Below are positions 1 through 6,876 of a DNA stretch of 13,667 bases, one piece after another (within the stretch, counting starts at the first letter, position 1; each line of letters begins with the position of its first letter). The translations under genes were made by a program, and so were the position numbers. This DNA is from a bacterium (GTDB lineage Bacteria; Verrucomicrobiota; Verrucomicrobiae; Limisphaerales; J093). The notes below the pieces were generated by a model. That model made no database searches, was not told the DNA's origin, and was given only the letters and a program-made list of their open reading frames with translations. The stretch is taken from the NCBI GenBank assembly GCA_021839785.1, contig JAKCAB010000396.1, forward strand, positions 1-13,667. Direction: 5' to 3'.

Positions 1-1128
1 TATGCCCGCTTCGTGATCGAGAATCTCAATGCGCTCCTCGGCTGGGTCCACCTCGCCGTGAAGCTGCCAGACCCGTCCACGCTGATGCCGCTCGGCATGG
101 CTTATGTGCTGCCGGTGGGCATCTCGTTTTTCATCTTCCAGTCGATGAGCTACACCATCGACTTCTATCTCGGCAACGTGGAACGCGAACGGAACTTCCT
201 CCGTTTCGCCACCTTTGTGTGCTTCTTTCCGCAGCTCATGGCGGGACCGATCGAGCGCGCCCGGCATCTCCTCCCTCAGTTCCATCAGTTTCCAGCCTTT
301 CGGCTGCAAAACTTTACCGACGGACTTTCGCTGTTCCTGGTCGGACTGTTCAAGAAGCTGGCGCTGGCCAACTATCTTTCGTTTTATGTCGAGCGTGTTT
401 ATGACGACCCGCAGGCGTTTGGGGCACCCGCGTTGATGCTGGCGACCTTTGCGTTCGCCTGGCAGATCTACTGCGACTTCAGCGGCTACACCGATATGGC
501 TCGCGGCGTGGCGAAGCTCATGGGGTTCCACCTCATCCTGAATTTCAATAACCCCTACCTCGCGACCGGCCTGGGCGAATTCTGGTCGCGCTGGCACATC
601 AGTCTTTCGACGTGGTTCCGCGATTACGTTTATATCCCGCTGGGAGGAAATCGGCTTGGCACTCTCAAGACCTATCGGAATCTGTTCATCACCTTTCTGG
701 TCTCGGGCATCTGGCATGGAGCCGCCTGGACCTTTGCCATCTGGGGCGCGCTGCATGGTTTGGGCGTGATGTTGACGCGCGTGCTTGAACGCTCCCCGTT
801 TTACCGGGATCGGGTGCCAAGGCTGGTCAAGCAAAGCTGGGTGTTCTTGTACGTTTGCTTTGCCTGGATTTTCTTCCGCGCCGAATCGCTAAACGACGCC
901 TGGCTGATCGTCAGCCGCGTGTTCACCGCCGCCTGGCAGAATCCGCAAATCCCGCTGCTGATGCTCGCCCTCCCGGCGACGGTTTGGGCGTACGAGTTGG
1001 TTTATGAATCGCGACTGCGATCGTTGCTGCAAGTGAGCTTCGTACGGGTCGGGTTGGCGGTGGGCATGGTGTTGTACCTCTGCCTCTGCTCGTCCGGGGG
1101 CGGGGCGTTCATTTACTTCCAGTTTTGA
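1..1128 (+). CDS. MBOAT-family membrane O-acyltransferase (AlgI/DltB-like), 5' end missing
   Basis: The reading frame is open from base 1 (Tyr-Ala-Arg-Phe before the GTG at 13), so the true start lies upstream; 375 residues are present, and AlgI-type proteins are usually about 460-500. The protein is strongly hydrophobic with many membrane helices. MBOAT hallmarks are visible: an EFWSRWHIS block at window residues 193-201, followed by STWFRDYVYIPLGGNR, and a SGIWHGA motif whose His239 corresponds to the conserved catalytic histidine. Members of this family move acyl groups (often acetyl) across the cytoplasmic membrane onto exported polysaccharides or teichoic acids. The next gene starts one base after this stop and encodes an SGNH-type protein, the usual partner in such systems. 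The substrate polymer cannot be told from the sequence. The family call is firm; the alginate-specific name is not justified. Confidence 0.93.
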   Translation, partial: YARFVIENLNALLGWVHLAVKLPDPSTLMPLGMAYVLPVGISFFIFQSMSYTIDFYLGNVERERNFLRFATFVCFFPQLMAGPIERARHLLPQFHQFPAFRLQNFTDGLSLFLVGLFKKLALANYLSFYVERVYDDPQAFGAPALMLATFAFAWQIYCDFSGYTDMARGVAKLMGFHLILNFNNPYLATGLGEFWSRWHISLSTWFRDYVYIPLGGNRLGTLKTYRNLFITFLVSGIWHGAAWTFAIWGALHGLGVMLTRVLERSPFYRDRVPRLVKQSWVFLYVCFAWIFFRAESLNDAWLIVSRVFTAAWQNPQIPLLMLALPATVWAYELVYESRLRSLLQVSFVRVGLAVGMVLYLCLCSSGGGAFIYFQF

Positions 1129-1129
1129 C

Positions 1130-2326
1130 ATGACTGCCAGATCTCCAATGCCGCCCCAAGTCACCTCGCCGTCGCTCACGCTCAACGGGAGCGGCCTGCT
1201 CTATGGCGTTAATGAGATGCGTTTAGGCGCCCGGCAATGGCTGGCGGCGCTGGCCTTGCTCGGGGTGATTACGCTGGCAACGCCGGGGATTTGGAAGCGG
1301 GTGGAACGCTTCGACACCGGCCCGGATTACCGCCTGCCTTACGCCTTGAGCAAAGACTACTGGCTTTACGAACGCCGGTTGGAAGGCATCACCGATCCGG
1401 CGGCGGTGGTGGTGCTGGGCGACTCGGTGGTGTGGGGCGAGTACGTTTTGCCCAACGGGACACTCTCACACTTTTTAAGCCGCGATGCGGGTAGCGCGGA
1501 TCGGTTCGTGAATGGGGGGGTGAACGGCCTTTTCCCGCTGGCTTTGGAAGGCCTGGTCCGGTACTTCGGCACTCCGCTGCGGCATCGCCAGGTTCTCCTC
1601 CAGTGCAACCTGCTTTGGCTGACCAGTCCGAAGGCCGACTTGAGCGTCGCCAAGGAGGAACCGTTCAACCACTCGCGTCTGGTGCCGCAGTTCTTCCCGC
1701 GCATTCCGTGTTACCGTGCCGACGCGAACGAGCGATTGAGCGCCCTCGTCGAGCGGGAGGTGCCCTTCATTGCCTGGGTGAGTCATCTGCAGGACGCGTA
1801 CTTTAACCAGCGTAGCATTCTGGCTTGGACGCTGGCCGACGACGGCGGCGATCCACCCCATTACCCGAATTGCTACCGGTTACCGTTTTCCCAGATCACG
1901 CTTCGTGTGCCCAACGCGCCAGCAGACGACCCGCAGCGTGGGCCGCAAAGCCCGCGGCACAAGGCCTGGTTCGCCAACGGCGGCCGCCCCGCGCATTTCG
2001 ACTGGGTGCCGCTGGACGCCTCGCTTCAATGGCGCGCGTTTCAGCGCCTGGTCGAATTGCTGCGCCAGCGCGGCAACGATGTGCTGGTGCTGCTCGGTCC
2101 GTTCAATGAACACATGGTCGCCGCGGACAACCTGCCGGTTTATCGCCAACTCCGCGATGGCGTCGCCGCCTGGCTGGGGCAGCATCACGTGCCGTGCGTC
2201 GAGCCCGAGGTTTTGCCCAGCGCGCTGTACGCGGATGCCAGTCATCCCCTGACCGACGGTTACGAATTGCTGGCCCAGCGGCTCACCGAAGATCCGCAGT
2301 TCAAAAAGTGGCTGACTCACCGTTGA
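1130..2326 (+). CDS. Membrane-anchored SGNH/GDSL-type protein, probable partner of the MBOAT acyltransferase
   Basis: The protein has 398 residues from ATG 1130, one base after the MBOAT stop, so the two are very likely co-translated. A second in-frame ATG at 1217 (Met30) directly precedes a charged start and a hydrophobic stretch (WLAALALLGVITLATPGIW) that would act as a signal anchor; neither start has a clear Shine-Dalgarno, and 1217 may be the real one. SGNH features are a GDS nucleophile motif (Gly97-Asp98-Ser99, preceded by a hydrophobic strand), a GVNG block soon after, and DASH at 369-372, matching the DxxH of block V. The body is predicted to be periplasmic. SGNH proteins next to MBOAT acyltransferases (AlgJ/AlgX-, PatB-like) transfer or remove acyl groups on exported glycans. 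Whether this one is a transferase or an esterase is not visible. No closer family is recognised. Confidence 0.82.
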   Translation: MTARSPMPPQVTSPSLTLNGSGLLYGVNEMRLGARQWLAALALLGVITLATPGIWKRVERFDTGPDYRLPYALSKDYWLYERRLEGITDPAAVVVLGDSVVWGEYVLPNGTLSHFLSRDAGSADRFVNGGVNGLFPLALEGLVRYFGTPLRHRQVLLQCNLLWLTSPKADLSVAKEEPFNHSRLVPQFFPRIPCYRADANERLSALVEREVPFIAWVSHLQDAYFNQRSILAWTLADDGGDPPHYPNCYRLPFSQITLRVPNAPADDPQRGPQSPRHKAWFANGGRPAHFDWVPLDASLQWRAFQRLVELLRQRGNDVLVLLGPFNEHMVAADNLPVYRQLRDGVAAWLGQHHVPCVEPEVLPSALYADASHPLTDGYELLAQRLTEDPQFKKWLTHR

Positions 2327-2340
2327 ATCGTCGGGCAGGA

Positions 2341-2356
2341 CCAGCCCCGGGGCTGG
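2341..2356. repeat. Perfect 16-bp GC-only palindrome after the SGNH gene
   Basis: CCAGCCCC is followed directly by its exact complement GGGGCTGG, 15 bases after the SGNH stop and about 100 bases before carB. As RNA it would form a six-pair stem with a CCGG loop. There is no T-run after it, so it is not a standard intrinsic terminator. It may help end transcription or protect the 3' end of the upstream message. The rest of the 2327-2458 gap shows no gene. Confidence 0.4.
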
Positions 2357-2458
2357 CGGCGCGGTGCCGGTCTGGGCTTGACGTTTAGCCTCCAGGACCG
2401 CCGCAGAAAAAGAGTCGCCATCGCCGGGTGGGCTGTGTTTGATCCTCGCCGTTTCGGT

Positions 2459-4009
2459 ATGCCCAAGCGCACTGACATTCACTCAGTCCTCATCATCGGC
2501 GCCGGTCCGATCATCATCGGACAGGCGTGCGAGTTCGATTATTCCGGCACCCAGGCCTGCAAGGCGCTCAAGGAAGAAGGCTTTCGCGTCATCCTCGTGA
2601 ACTCGAATCCGGCCACGATCATGACCGACCCGGAGTTCGCGGACCGCACCTACATCGAGCCCATCACGCCGGAATGCGTCGAGAAGATCATTGCCCGCGA
2701 AATCGAGGAGATGAAACGGATGGGCGTGCCGGTCGGGGGATCCGACAATCGAAATCCGAAATTCGAAGCTGCTCCTCACAAACTCGCCTTGCTCCCCACG
2801 CTCGGCGGCCAGACGGCGTTGAACACCGCCATGGCCTTGCACCGGAAAGGCGTGCTCGAGAAGTACGGCGTCGAGATGATCGGCGCCAACGCGGCGGCGA
2901 TCGAAAAGGGCGAAGACCGGCTCGTTTTCAAGGAGCTGATGCTTTCCATTGGCCTCGATGTGCCGGTCAGCGGCGTGGCCCACTCGCTGGAAGAATCCCG
3001 CGCCATCGCCGAGCGGATCGGCCGTTTCCCGCTCATCATCCGTCCCGCCTACACGCTGGGCGGCACCGGTGGCGGCATCGCGTACAACCGCGAGGAATTC
3101 GACGAGCTGGCCAAACGCGGGCTCGACCTGTCGCCGGTCAACGAAATTCTGATCGAGGAATCGCTCCTCGGCTGGAAAGAGTTCGAGATGGAGGTGATGC
3201 GCGACAAGGCGGACAACTGCGTGATCATTTGTTCGATCGAGAATTTCGACCCGATGGGCGTTCACACCGGCGATTCCATCACCGTGGCCCCCAGCCAGAC
3301 CCTCACCGACAAGGAGTACCAGATCATGCGCGACGCCAGCTTCGCCGTGATCCGGGCCGTGGGCGTCGAAACCGGCGGGTCGAACATCCAGTTCGGCGTC
3401 AACCCGGACAACGGCCGCATGGTCATCATCGAGATGAACCCGCGCGTCAGCCGCAGTTCCGCGCTCGCGTCCAAGGCCACCGGTTTTCCCATCGCTAAAA
3501 TCGCCGCCAAGCTCGCCGTCGGCTACCTGCTTGATGAAATCCGCAACGACATCACGCGCGAAACGCCGGCCAGCTTCGAGCCGACGATCGACTACGTGGT
3601 GGTGAAGGTGCCGCGCTTCGCGTTCGAGAAATTCCCGCAGGCCGATCCCACGTTGAACACGCAGATGAAAAGCGTCGGCGAGGCCATGAGCATCGGGCGC
3701 ACGTTCAAGGAAAGCCTGCAAAAATGCCTGCGCTCGCTGGAAATCGGCCGGCATGGCCTGGGCGGCGACGGCAAACCGTGGCGCGTCGGCACCGAGGTTT
3801 ACGGCGACCGCGACGTCCTCCCGCGCGAGGTGATCTCGCGGAAGCTCAGCGTGCCCAACGCCGAACGGGTTTTCTTCATCCGCCACGCGCTGCGCGCCGG
3901 TTTCAGCGTCGAGGAAATCTTTCAGCTCACCCGGATCGACCGCTGGTTCCTTACCCAGATCAAGGAGATCGTGGATTTCGAGGAGGAGCTGGCGAGGACA
4001 AAAGTCTGA
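2459..4009 (+). CDS. carB: Carbamoyl-phosphate synthase large subunit, N-terminal (carboxyphosphate) half
   Basis: The start is set at ATG 2459 because [17 protein letters not shown] matches the conserved CarB N-terminus; the frame is open further upstream but unconserved. The product is 516 residues, against about 1,070 for full CarB. It contains the N-terminal nucleotide-binding fold, the ATP-grasp domain that makes carboxyphosphate ([31 protein letters not shown] with Glu325, Asn327 and Arg329) and the first part of the oligomerisation domain, ending just after IDRWFLTQI. The second ATP-grasp (carbamate kinase) half is not in the window, so this must work with a separately encoded partner, as in Aquifex and methanogens, or it is a remnant. 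Residues ~82-106 are an insertion relative to the E. coli protein and hold a heptamer repeat. The pathway is carbamoyl phosphate for pyrimidines and arginine. A PIN-domain gene follows after three bases. Confidence 0.93.
   Translation: MPKRTDIHSVLIIGAGPIIIGQACEFDYSGTQACKALKEEGFRVILVNSNPATIMTDPEFADRTYIEPITPECVEKIIAREIEEMKRMGVPVGGSDNRNPKFEAAPHKLALLPTLGGQTALNTAMALHRKGVLEKYGVEMIGANAAAIEKGEDRLVFKELMLSIGLDVPVSGVAHSLEESRAIAERIGRFPLIIRPAYTLGGTGGGIAYNREEFDELAKRGLDLSPVNEILIEESLLGWKEFEMEVMRDKADNCVIICSIENFDPMGVHTGDSITVAPSQTLTDKEYQIMRDASFAVIRAVGVETGGSNIQFGVNPDNGRMVIIEMNPRVSRSSALASKATGFPIAKIAAKLAVGYLLDEIRNDITRETPASFEPTIDYVVVKVPRFAFEKFPQADPTLNTQMKSVGEAMSIGRTFKESLQKCLRSLEIGRHGLGGDGKPWRVGTEVYGDRDVLPREVISRKLSVPNAERVFFIRHALRAGFSVEEIFQLTRIDRWFLTQIKEIVDFEEELARTKV
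2747..2767 (+). repeat. Three tandem 7-bp units inside carB (AATCGAA, ATCCGAA, ATTCGAA)
   Basis: Three adjacent heptamers differ from one another at one or two positions. They lie within the carB insertion and encode part of the stretch [10 protein letters not shown] perfect ATCCGAA array reads as the heptapeptide IRNPKSE, a peptide repeat I associate with short repeat arrays in environmental bacterial genomes (recollection, not checked). The array is usually intergenic; here it sits in frame in a conserved enzyme. Confidence 0.7.
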
Positions 4010-4012
4010 GCC

Positions 4013-4504
4013 GTGACCAAACTCATCTACATCGAAACGACGATTCCGAGTTTCTACACCGAAACCCGTTCCGATGTTGAAGTGCGCTTGCGACGAAAGT
4101 GGACCCGCGAATGGTGGCACCAGCCGCACAATGGCCAGAAGTTAATCACTTCTTTCGTGGTGCAGGAAGAACTGGAACGGATTCCCGATCTCAAGCGCCG
4201 CGAAGCCACCCTGCAATTGATCCGACCGGTGGAGCAGTTGGAGTTCACTCCGGCAGTGGACGAGATTGTTAAGGTTTACCTTGCTCACAAGCTAATGCCG
4301 CGCGAGGGACTCGGTGACGCTGCCCATTTGGCCCTCGCCTCCTTGCACCGTTGCGGTATTTTGGTGACGTGGAATTGCCGGCATCTAGCCAATGCCAACA
4401 AGACAGACCACATCCGGCGCGTGAACGCGCTGGTCGGTTTGGAGACGCCCTTATTGGTGACACCGCTTGAACTGATCGAAAACGAAGATGAAAGCGAAAC
4501 GTGA
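4013..4504 (+). CDS. PIN-domain ribonuclease, VapC-like toxin
   Basis: The protein has 163 residues and starts at GTG 4013, three bases after the carB stop. The opening IYIETTIPSFY is typical of a PIN subfamily in which Glu (here Glu8) replaces the first Asp. Other candidate metal ligands are Glu52/Glu53 in VVQEELERI, Asp102 in GLGDAAHLALA, and Asn121 in VTWNCRHLAN, the PIN pattern of four acidic or polar residues. PIN toxins cut RNA, often tRNA or rRNA, and are held inactive by a partner protein. The following small gene overlaps this one by 17 bases, the arrangement expected for a toxin-antitoxin pair with the toxin gene first. The codon mix looks less GC-rich than the surrounding genes, which would fit horizontal transfer. 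The RNA target is unknown. Confidence 0.8.
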   Translation: MTKLIYIETTIPSFYTETRSDVEVRLRRKWTREWWHQPHNGQKLITSFVVQEELERIPDLKRREATLQLIRPVEQLEFTPAVDEIVKVYLAHKLMPREGLGDAAHLALASLHRCGILVTWNCRHLANANKTDHIRRVNALVGLETPLLVTPLELIENEDESET

Positions 4505-4697
4505 CGAGACACTCGAAGAGATCTGGGCTATCCGCCGCGAGTTGGCCAAGAAGTTCGATTACGATCCGAGGAAAGCGGGAGAATATTACCGGCGGAAGCA
4601 AAAGCAGTCCGGAGCGAAAATCTACCGCCCCGAACAGGAATCCGCTCCGACTTCTGAAGCACTCGTGCTGCGTGATGCACCACGAAGCCCGAAATAA
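4488..4697 (+). CDS. Small protein overlapping the PIN gene, probable antitoxin
   Basis: The protein has 69 residues and its ATG lies inside the 3' end of the PIN gene (17-base overlap), so it is probably translationally coupled to it. The N-terminal third (TLEEIWAIRRELAKKFDYD) is a charged amphipathic helix of a type I recognise in small proteins encoded beside PIN genes with the IETTIPSFY opening. The rest is Lys/Arg-rich then disordered-looking, ending SPK. No ribbon-helix-helix or AbrB fold is obvious, so the DNA-binding role of a classical antitoxin is not shown. The likely job is to bind and neutralise the PIN protein. The assignment rests on position and the N-terminal motif. Confidence 0.65.
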   Translation: MKAKRDETLEEIWAIRRELAKKFDYDPRKAGEYYRRKQKQSGAKIYRPEQESAPTSEALVLRDAPRSPK

Positions 4698-4832
4698 ACG
4701 GCAGTCGCTCTTGTGATGGCCGTAGCCGAAATCGCCGAGTTCCTGAAGATTGCGCCCGTCGTGAGGCGGAGGCCGCACCATTATCTCTGGTCGTGAGTCG
4801 CAACGCGAGAGTTCGCCGACTTGGCCCCAGAT

Positions 4833-4861
4833 TTGACAACGTCGGCCGAGTCGCCTAATGG
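4833..4861 (+). promoter_or_regulatory. Candidate sigma-70-type promoter for the iron-uptake operon
   Basis: A perfect TTGACA (4833-4838) is followed after 17 bases by TAATGG (4856-4861), a weak -10 match. Transcription would begin around 4868, at the edge of the inverted repeat 4870-4889. It lies about 130 bases upstream of the regulator start. The interval 4698-4832 before it shows no gene or RNA I recognise. Confidence 0.4.
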
Positions 4862-4869
4862 TTGCGTCG

Positions 4870-4889
4870 ATGTTAGACGAAGCTAACAT
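4870..4889. promoter_or_regulatory. Perfect inverted repeat, candidate metal-regulator operator
   Basis: ATGTTAG (4870-4876) and its exact complement CTAACAT (4883-4889) are separated by six bases (acgaag). The GTTAG/CTAAC half-sites resemble those of DtxR/IdeR boxes (consensus halves GGTTAG and CTAACC), but the classical spacing is one base rather than six. It sits at the predicted transcription start, upstream of a gene encoding a DtxR/MntR-type protein, so autoregulation is plausible. As RNA it could instead form a 7-pair hairpin in the leader. Confidence 0.5.
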
Positions 4890-4932
4890 TGTCCGCTCAC
4901 CGGCAGGGCGGTGTCGGCTGCAGGCCCGGGCC

Positions 4933-4956
4933 GGCCGCGAATTCGGCCGCGAATTG
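4933..4956 (+). repeat. Tandem 12-bp direct repeat in the feo leader
   Basis: GGCCGCGAATTC is followed directly by GGCCGCGAATTG, 11 of 12 bases identical. It lies just after another palindrome, GGCCCGGGCC (4923-4932), and 35 bases before the regulator start. The GC-rich leader could fold into hairpins; no known riboswitch was recognised. Confidence 0.45.
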
Positions 4957-4991
4957 AGTCCACTTGCGGGCCGACCGGAGCGGCTTGGCCT

Positions 4992-6017
4992 ATGACTGGC
5001 TGGCTGGTCCTCATCGGTTTCCTCGTGGCGGCGCTGCTGGCGCTGGCCTGGCCGCGGCGGGGCGTGCTCGCGCGCTGGCGGGCAGCGCTCGCGTGGTCAG
5101 CCCGCGTGCACCGCGAGGACGCCTTGAAGCACATCCTCAAGTGCGAGGCGAACCGGGAAGTGCCCACGCTCATCAGCGTGGCGGGAACTTTGCAAATGGG
5201 ACAACGCCGGGTGGCGGCGCTGCTGGCCGACATGGAAAAGCACGGCCTGGTTTCTTTCTCGGATGGCCGGCTGCGTCTGCGCGAGTCGGGACGCGAACTG
5301 GCCCTGCACGTGATCCGCGCCCACCGATTGTGGGAAAGCTACCTGGCGGACCAGACTGGCGTGGCGGAGGCGGAATGGCATCGGCAGGCGGAGCGTCAGG
5401 AGCATCGGCTTTCGCCGGCGCAAACCAGCGCCCTGGCGGCTTCGCTCGGCAACCCGACTTACGATCCGCATGGCGACGCCATCCCCGACGCTGGCGGGAA
5501 ATTGCCCGCGGAGTCGGGCCAGCCGCTGGGCGCCGCGGAACTCAACGCGCCGGTGGTCATTACGCACGTCGAGGACGAACCGCAAACCATCTACGCTCAA
5601 ATCGCGGCCCAGGGTTTGCGCACCGGCATGAAGGTTTGCGTGTTGGAGAAGTCGCCTGAGCGGATCCGTTTTTGGGCGGACGGACGCGAGCACGTGCTGG
5701 CGCCGATCATCGCCAACAACCTCGCGGTTTCGTCGCTGCCCGAATTCCGGCCGGCGGACCTCTTCGAGGAGGAGTACCTCGCCGGCCTCCACCCCGGCGA
5801 ATCCGCGAAAGTGATCGGTCTTTCGCCCGCCTGCCGGGGCGCGGAGCGACGGCGGTTGCTGGATCTGGGTTTCGTGCCCGGCACTACGGTGACGGTGGAT
5901 TTGCGCAGCCCGCTAGGCGATCCGATCGCATATCGCGTTCGGGGCACGGTGGTGGCGCTGCGCCGTGAGCAGGCCGGGCTGATCCGCATCGCCACGGAAA
6001 GGCGGGTGGCCGCATGA
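4992..6017 (+). CDS. Membrane-anchored DtxR/MntR-type regulator fused to FeoA
   Basis: The start is set at ATG 4992 (GGAG at 4977-4980), giving 341 residues; an earlier ATG at 4911 would add 27 unconserved residues. Residues 4-20 are one hydrophobic helix followed by RR. Next are a winged helix (~43-105), a metal-binding/dimerisation domain (~106-165, ending [12 protein letters not shown]), an SH3-like domain (~188-252) and a C-terminal FeoA domain (~268-335: [35 protein letters not shown]). Candidate metal ligands His111, Glu115, His130, Glu134, Glu137 and His138 keep the exact spacing of DtxR 79/83/98/102/105/106, with Glu for Cys102 as in MntR; Asp43 aligns with MntR Asp8. It overlaps the FeoB G-domain gene by four bases (ATGA), so the two are coupled. 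It probably senses Fe2+ or Mn2+ at the membrane and aids FeoB. DNA binding is unproven because the recognition helix is divergent. Confidence 0.85.
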   Translation: MTGWLVLIGFLVAALLALAWPRRGVLARWRAALAWSARVHREDALKHILKCEANREVPTLISVAGTLQMGQRRVAALLADMEKHGLVSFSDGRLRLRESGRELALHVIRAHRLWESYLADQTGVAEAEWHRQAERQEHRLSPAQTSALAASLGNPTYDPHGDAIPDAGGKLPAESGQPLGAAELNAPVVITHVEDEPQTIYAQIAAQGLRTGMKVCVLEKSPERIRFWADGREHVLAPIIANNLAVSSLPEFRPADLFEEEYLAGLHPGESAKVIGLSPACRGAERRRLLDLGFVPGTTVTVDLRSPLGDPIAYRVRGTVVALRREQAGLIRIATERRVAA

Positions 6018-6865
6018 GCACGTCGGTCTCCACACCGCTGTCCACGGCCGCAGCGCCGCCCTCCGCCGCCTGCGCCGATTGCCAGGTCTATCGCGCGGCC
6101 CGGCTCAAGAAACTGGGCGTCGCGATGGACAAGTGGGATTACGTGGTCGCGCTGGCCGGCAATCCGAACACCGGCAAAAGCACGGTGTTCAACGCGCTCA
6201 CCGGCTTGCGGCAGCACACCGGCAACTGGCCGGGCAAGACGGTGACCCGCGCCGAGGGCGGGTTCGAGTACGCCGGGCGGCGGTTCAAACTCGTCGATCT
6301 GCCGGGCACCTACTCATTGTTGTCCACGAGCGTGGACGAGCAGGTGGCGCGGGATTTCATTCTGTTTGGCCGCCCGGACGTGACGGTGATTGTGGTCGAT
6401 GCCACGCGGCTGGAACGCAACTTGAACCTGGCCCTGCAGGTGCTCGAAATCACCGACCGCGCGGTGGTCTGCGTGAACTTGATCGACGAAGCGCGGCGGC
6501 ACGGCATCCAAGTAGACGATCGACAGCTCGCGCGGGATCTGGGCGTGCCGGTCGTGCCCACCTCGGCCCGCCACGGCGAAGGTCTGCCGGCGTTGCTGGA
6601 GGCGGTCAGCGACGTGGCCTCGGGCAAGCTGGTCTGCCGGCCGCACCGCCTCGCCGCCGAACCGCCCGCGATCCGGGATGCCGTGCGGGAACTGATGGCG
6701 CGGATTCAAGCCGCTTTTCCGCACCTGCCCAACGCCCGCTGGCTCGCGTTGCGTTTGCTGGGCGGCGACGAGCACATCGCCGGGGCGTTCCGACGCGGCG
6801 AGTTGGGCGACCTCGAAATCGAGTCGCGACTGGAAACGGCGGAAATCTCGAACGCGCGCGCTTGA
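6014..6865 (+). CDS. feoB: FeoB N-terminal GTPase domain as a separate protein
   Basis: The protein has 283 residues, and its ATG overlaps the regulator stop as ATGA. G-protein motifs are G1 GNPNTGKST (49-57), a switch region with TGNWPGKT (69-76), G3 DLPGTYSL (95-102), G4 NLID (155-158) and G5 TSA (183-185). This is the GTPase and GDI-like region of FeoB, which controls ferrous iron import. A short N-terminal extension carries a Cys-x-x-Cys (Cys20, Cys23). The frame ends at TGA 6863-6865, just after a CG-repeat tract; the membrane part continues in another frame. In other FeoB proteins of this type the two parts are one chain of about 700 residues. The split is therefore a frameshift (real, phase-variable or a sequence error) or a true gene fission. 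The GTPase identity is certain. Confidence 0.9.
   Translation: MSTSVSTPLSTAAAPPSAACADCQVYRAARLKKLGVAMDKWDYVVALAGNPNTGKSTVFNALTGLRQHTGNWPGKTVTRAEGGFEYAGRRFKLVDLPGTYSLLSTSVDEQVARDFILFGRPDVTVIVVDATRLERNLNLALQVLEITDRAVVCVNLIDEARRHGIQVDDRQLARDLGVPVVPTSARHGEGLPALLEAVSDVASGKLVCRPHRLAAEPPAIRDAVRELMARIQAAFPHLPNARWLALRLLGGDEHIAGAFRRGELGDLEIESRLETAEISNARA
6853..6861 (+). repeat. CG dinucleotide tract at the FeoB break
   Basis: The tract reads CGCGCGCGC and lies two bases before the TGA that ends the GTPase part. Removing one CG unit would change the reading to [10 protein letters not shown] and join the GTPase frame to the permease frame without any stop, giving one FeoB of about 766 residues. Confidence 0.75.
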
Positions 6866-6876
6866 TTGTCGATGAT

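Noticed and set aside
2378..2406. TTGACG at 2378 as a carB promoter
   Set aside because: No acceptable -10 element lies 16-18 bases downstream.
2483..4129. Open frame of 548 codons on the minus strand opposite carB
   Set aside because: It is an antisense shadow of a GC-rich conserved gene; its translation is His/Asp/Arg-rich and shows no recognisable domain.
4698..4832. Possible small gene or RNA after the antitoxin
   Set aside because: No conserved start, ribosome-binding site, tRNA fold or recognisable product was seen on either strand.
4911..4991. N-terminal 27-residue extension of the FeoA fusion protein from ATG 4911
   Set aside because: The sequence is Pro/Gly/Arg-rich, spans the direct repeat and palindrome in the leader, and the natural membrane helix begins right after ATG 4992, which also has a GGAG upstream.
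6079..6876. Upstream extension of the FeoB permease frame through the GTPase gene
   Set aside because: The translation in this frame is Arg/Gly/His-rich and unlike any protein; the real GTPase is in the other frame. Only the part after about 6862-6877 is coding.
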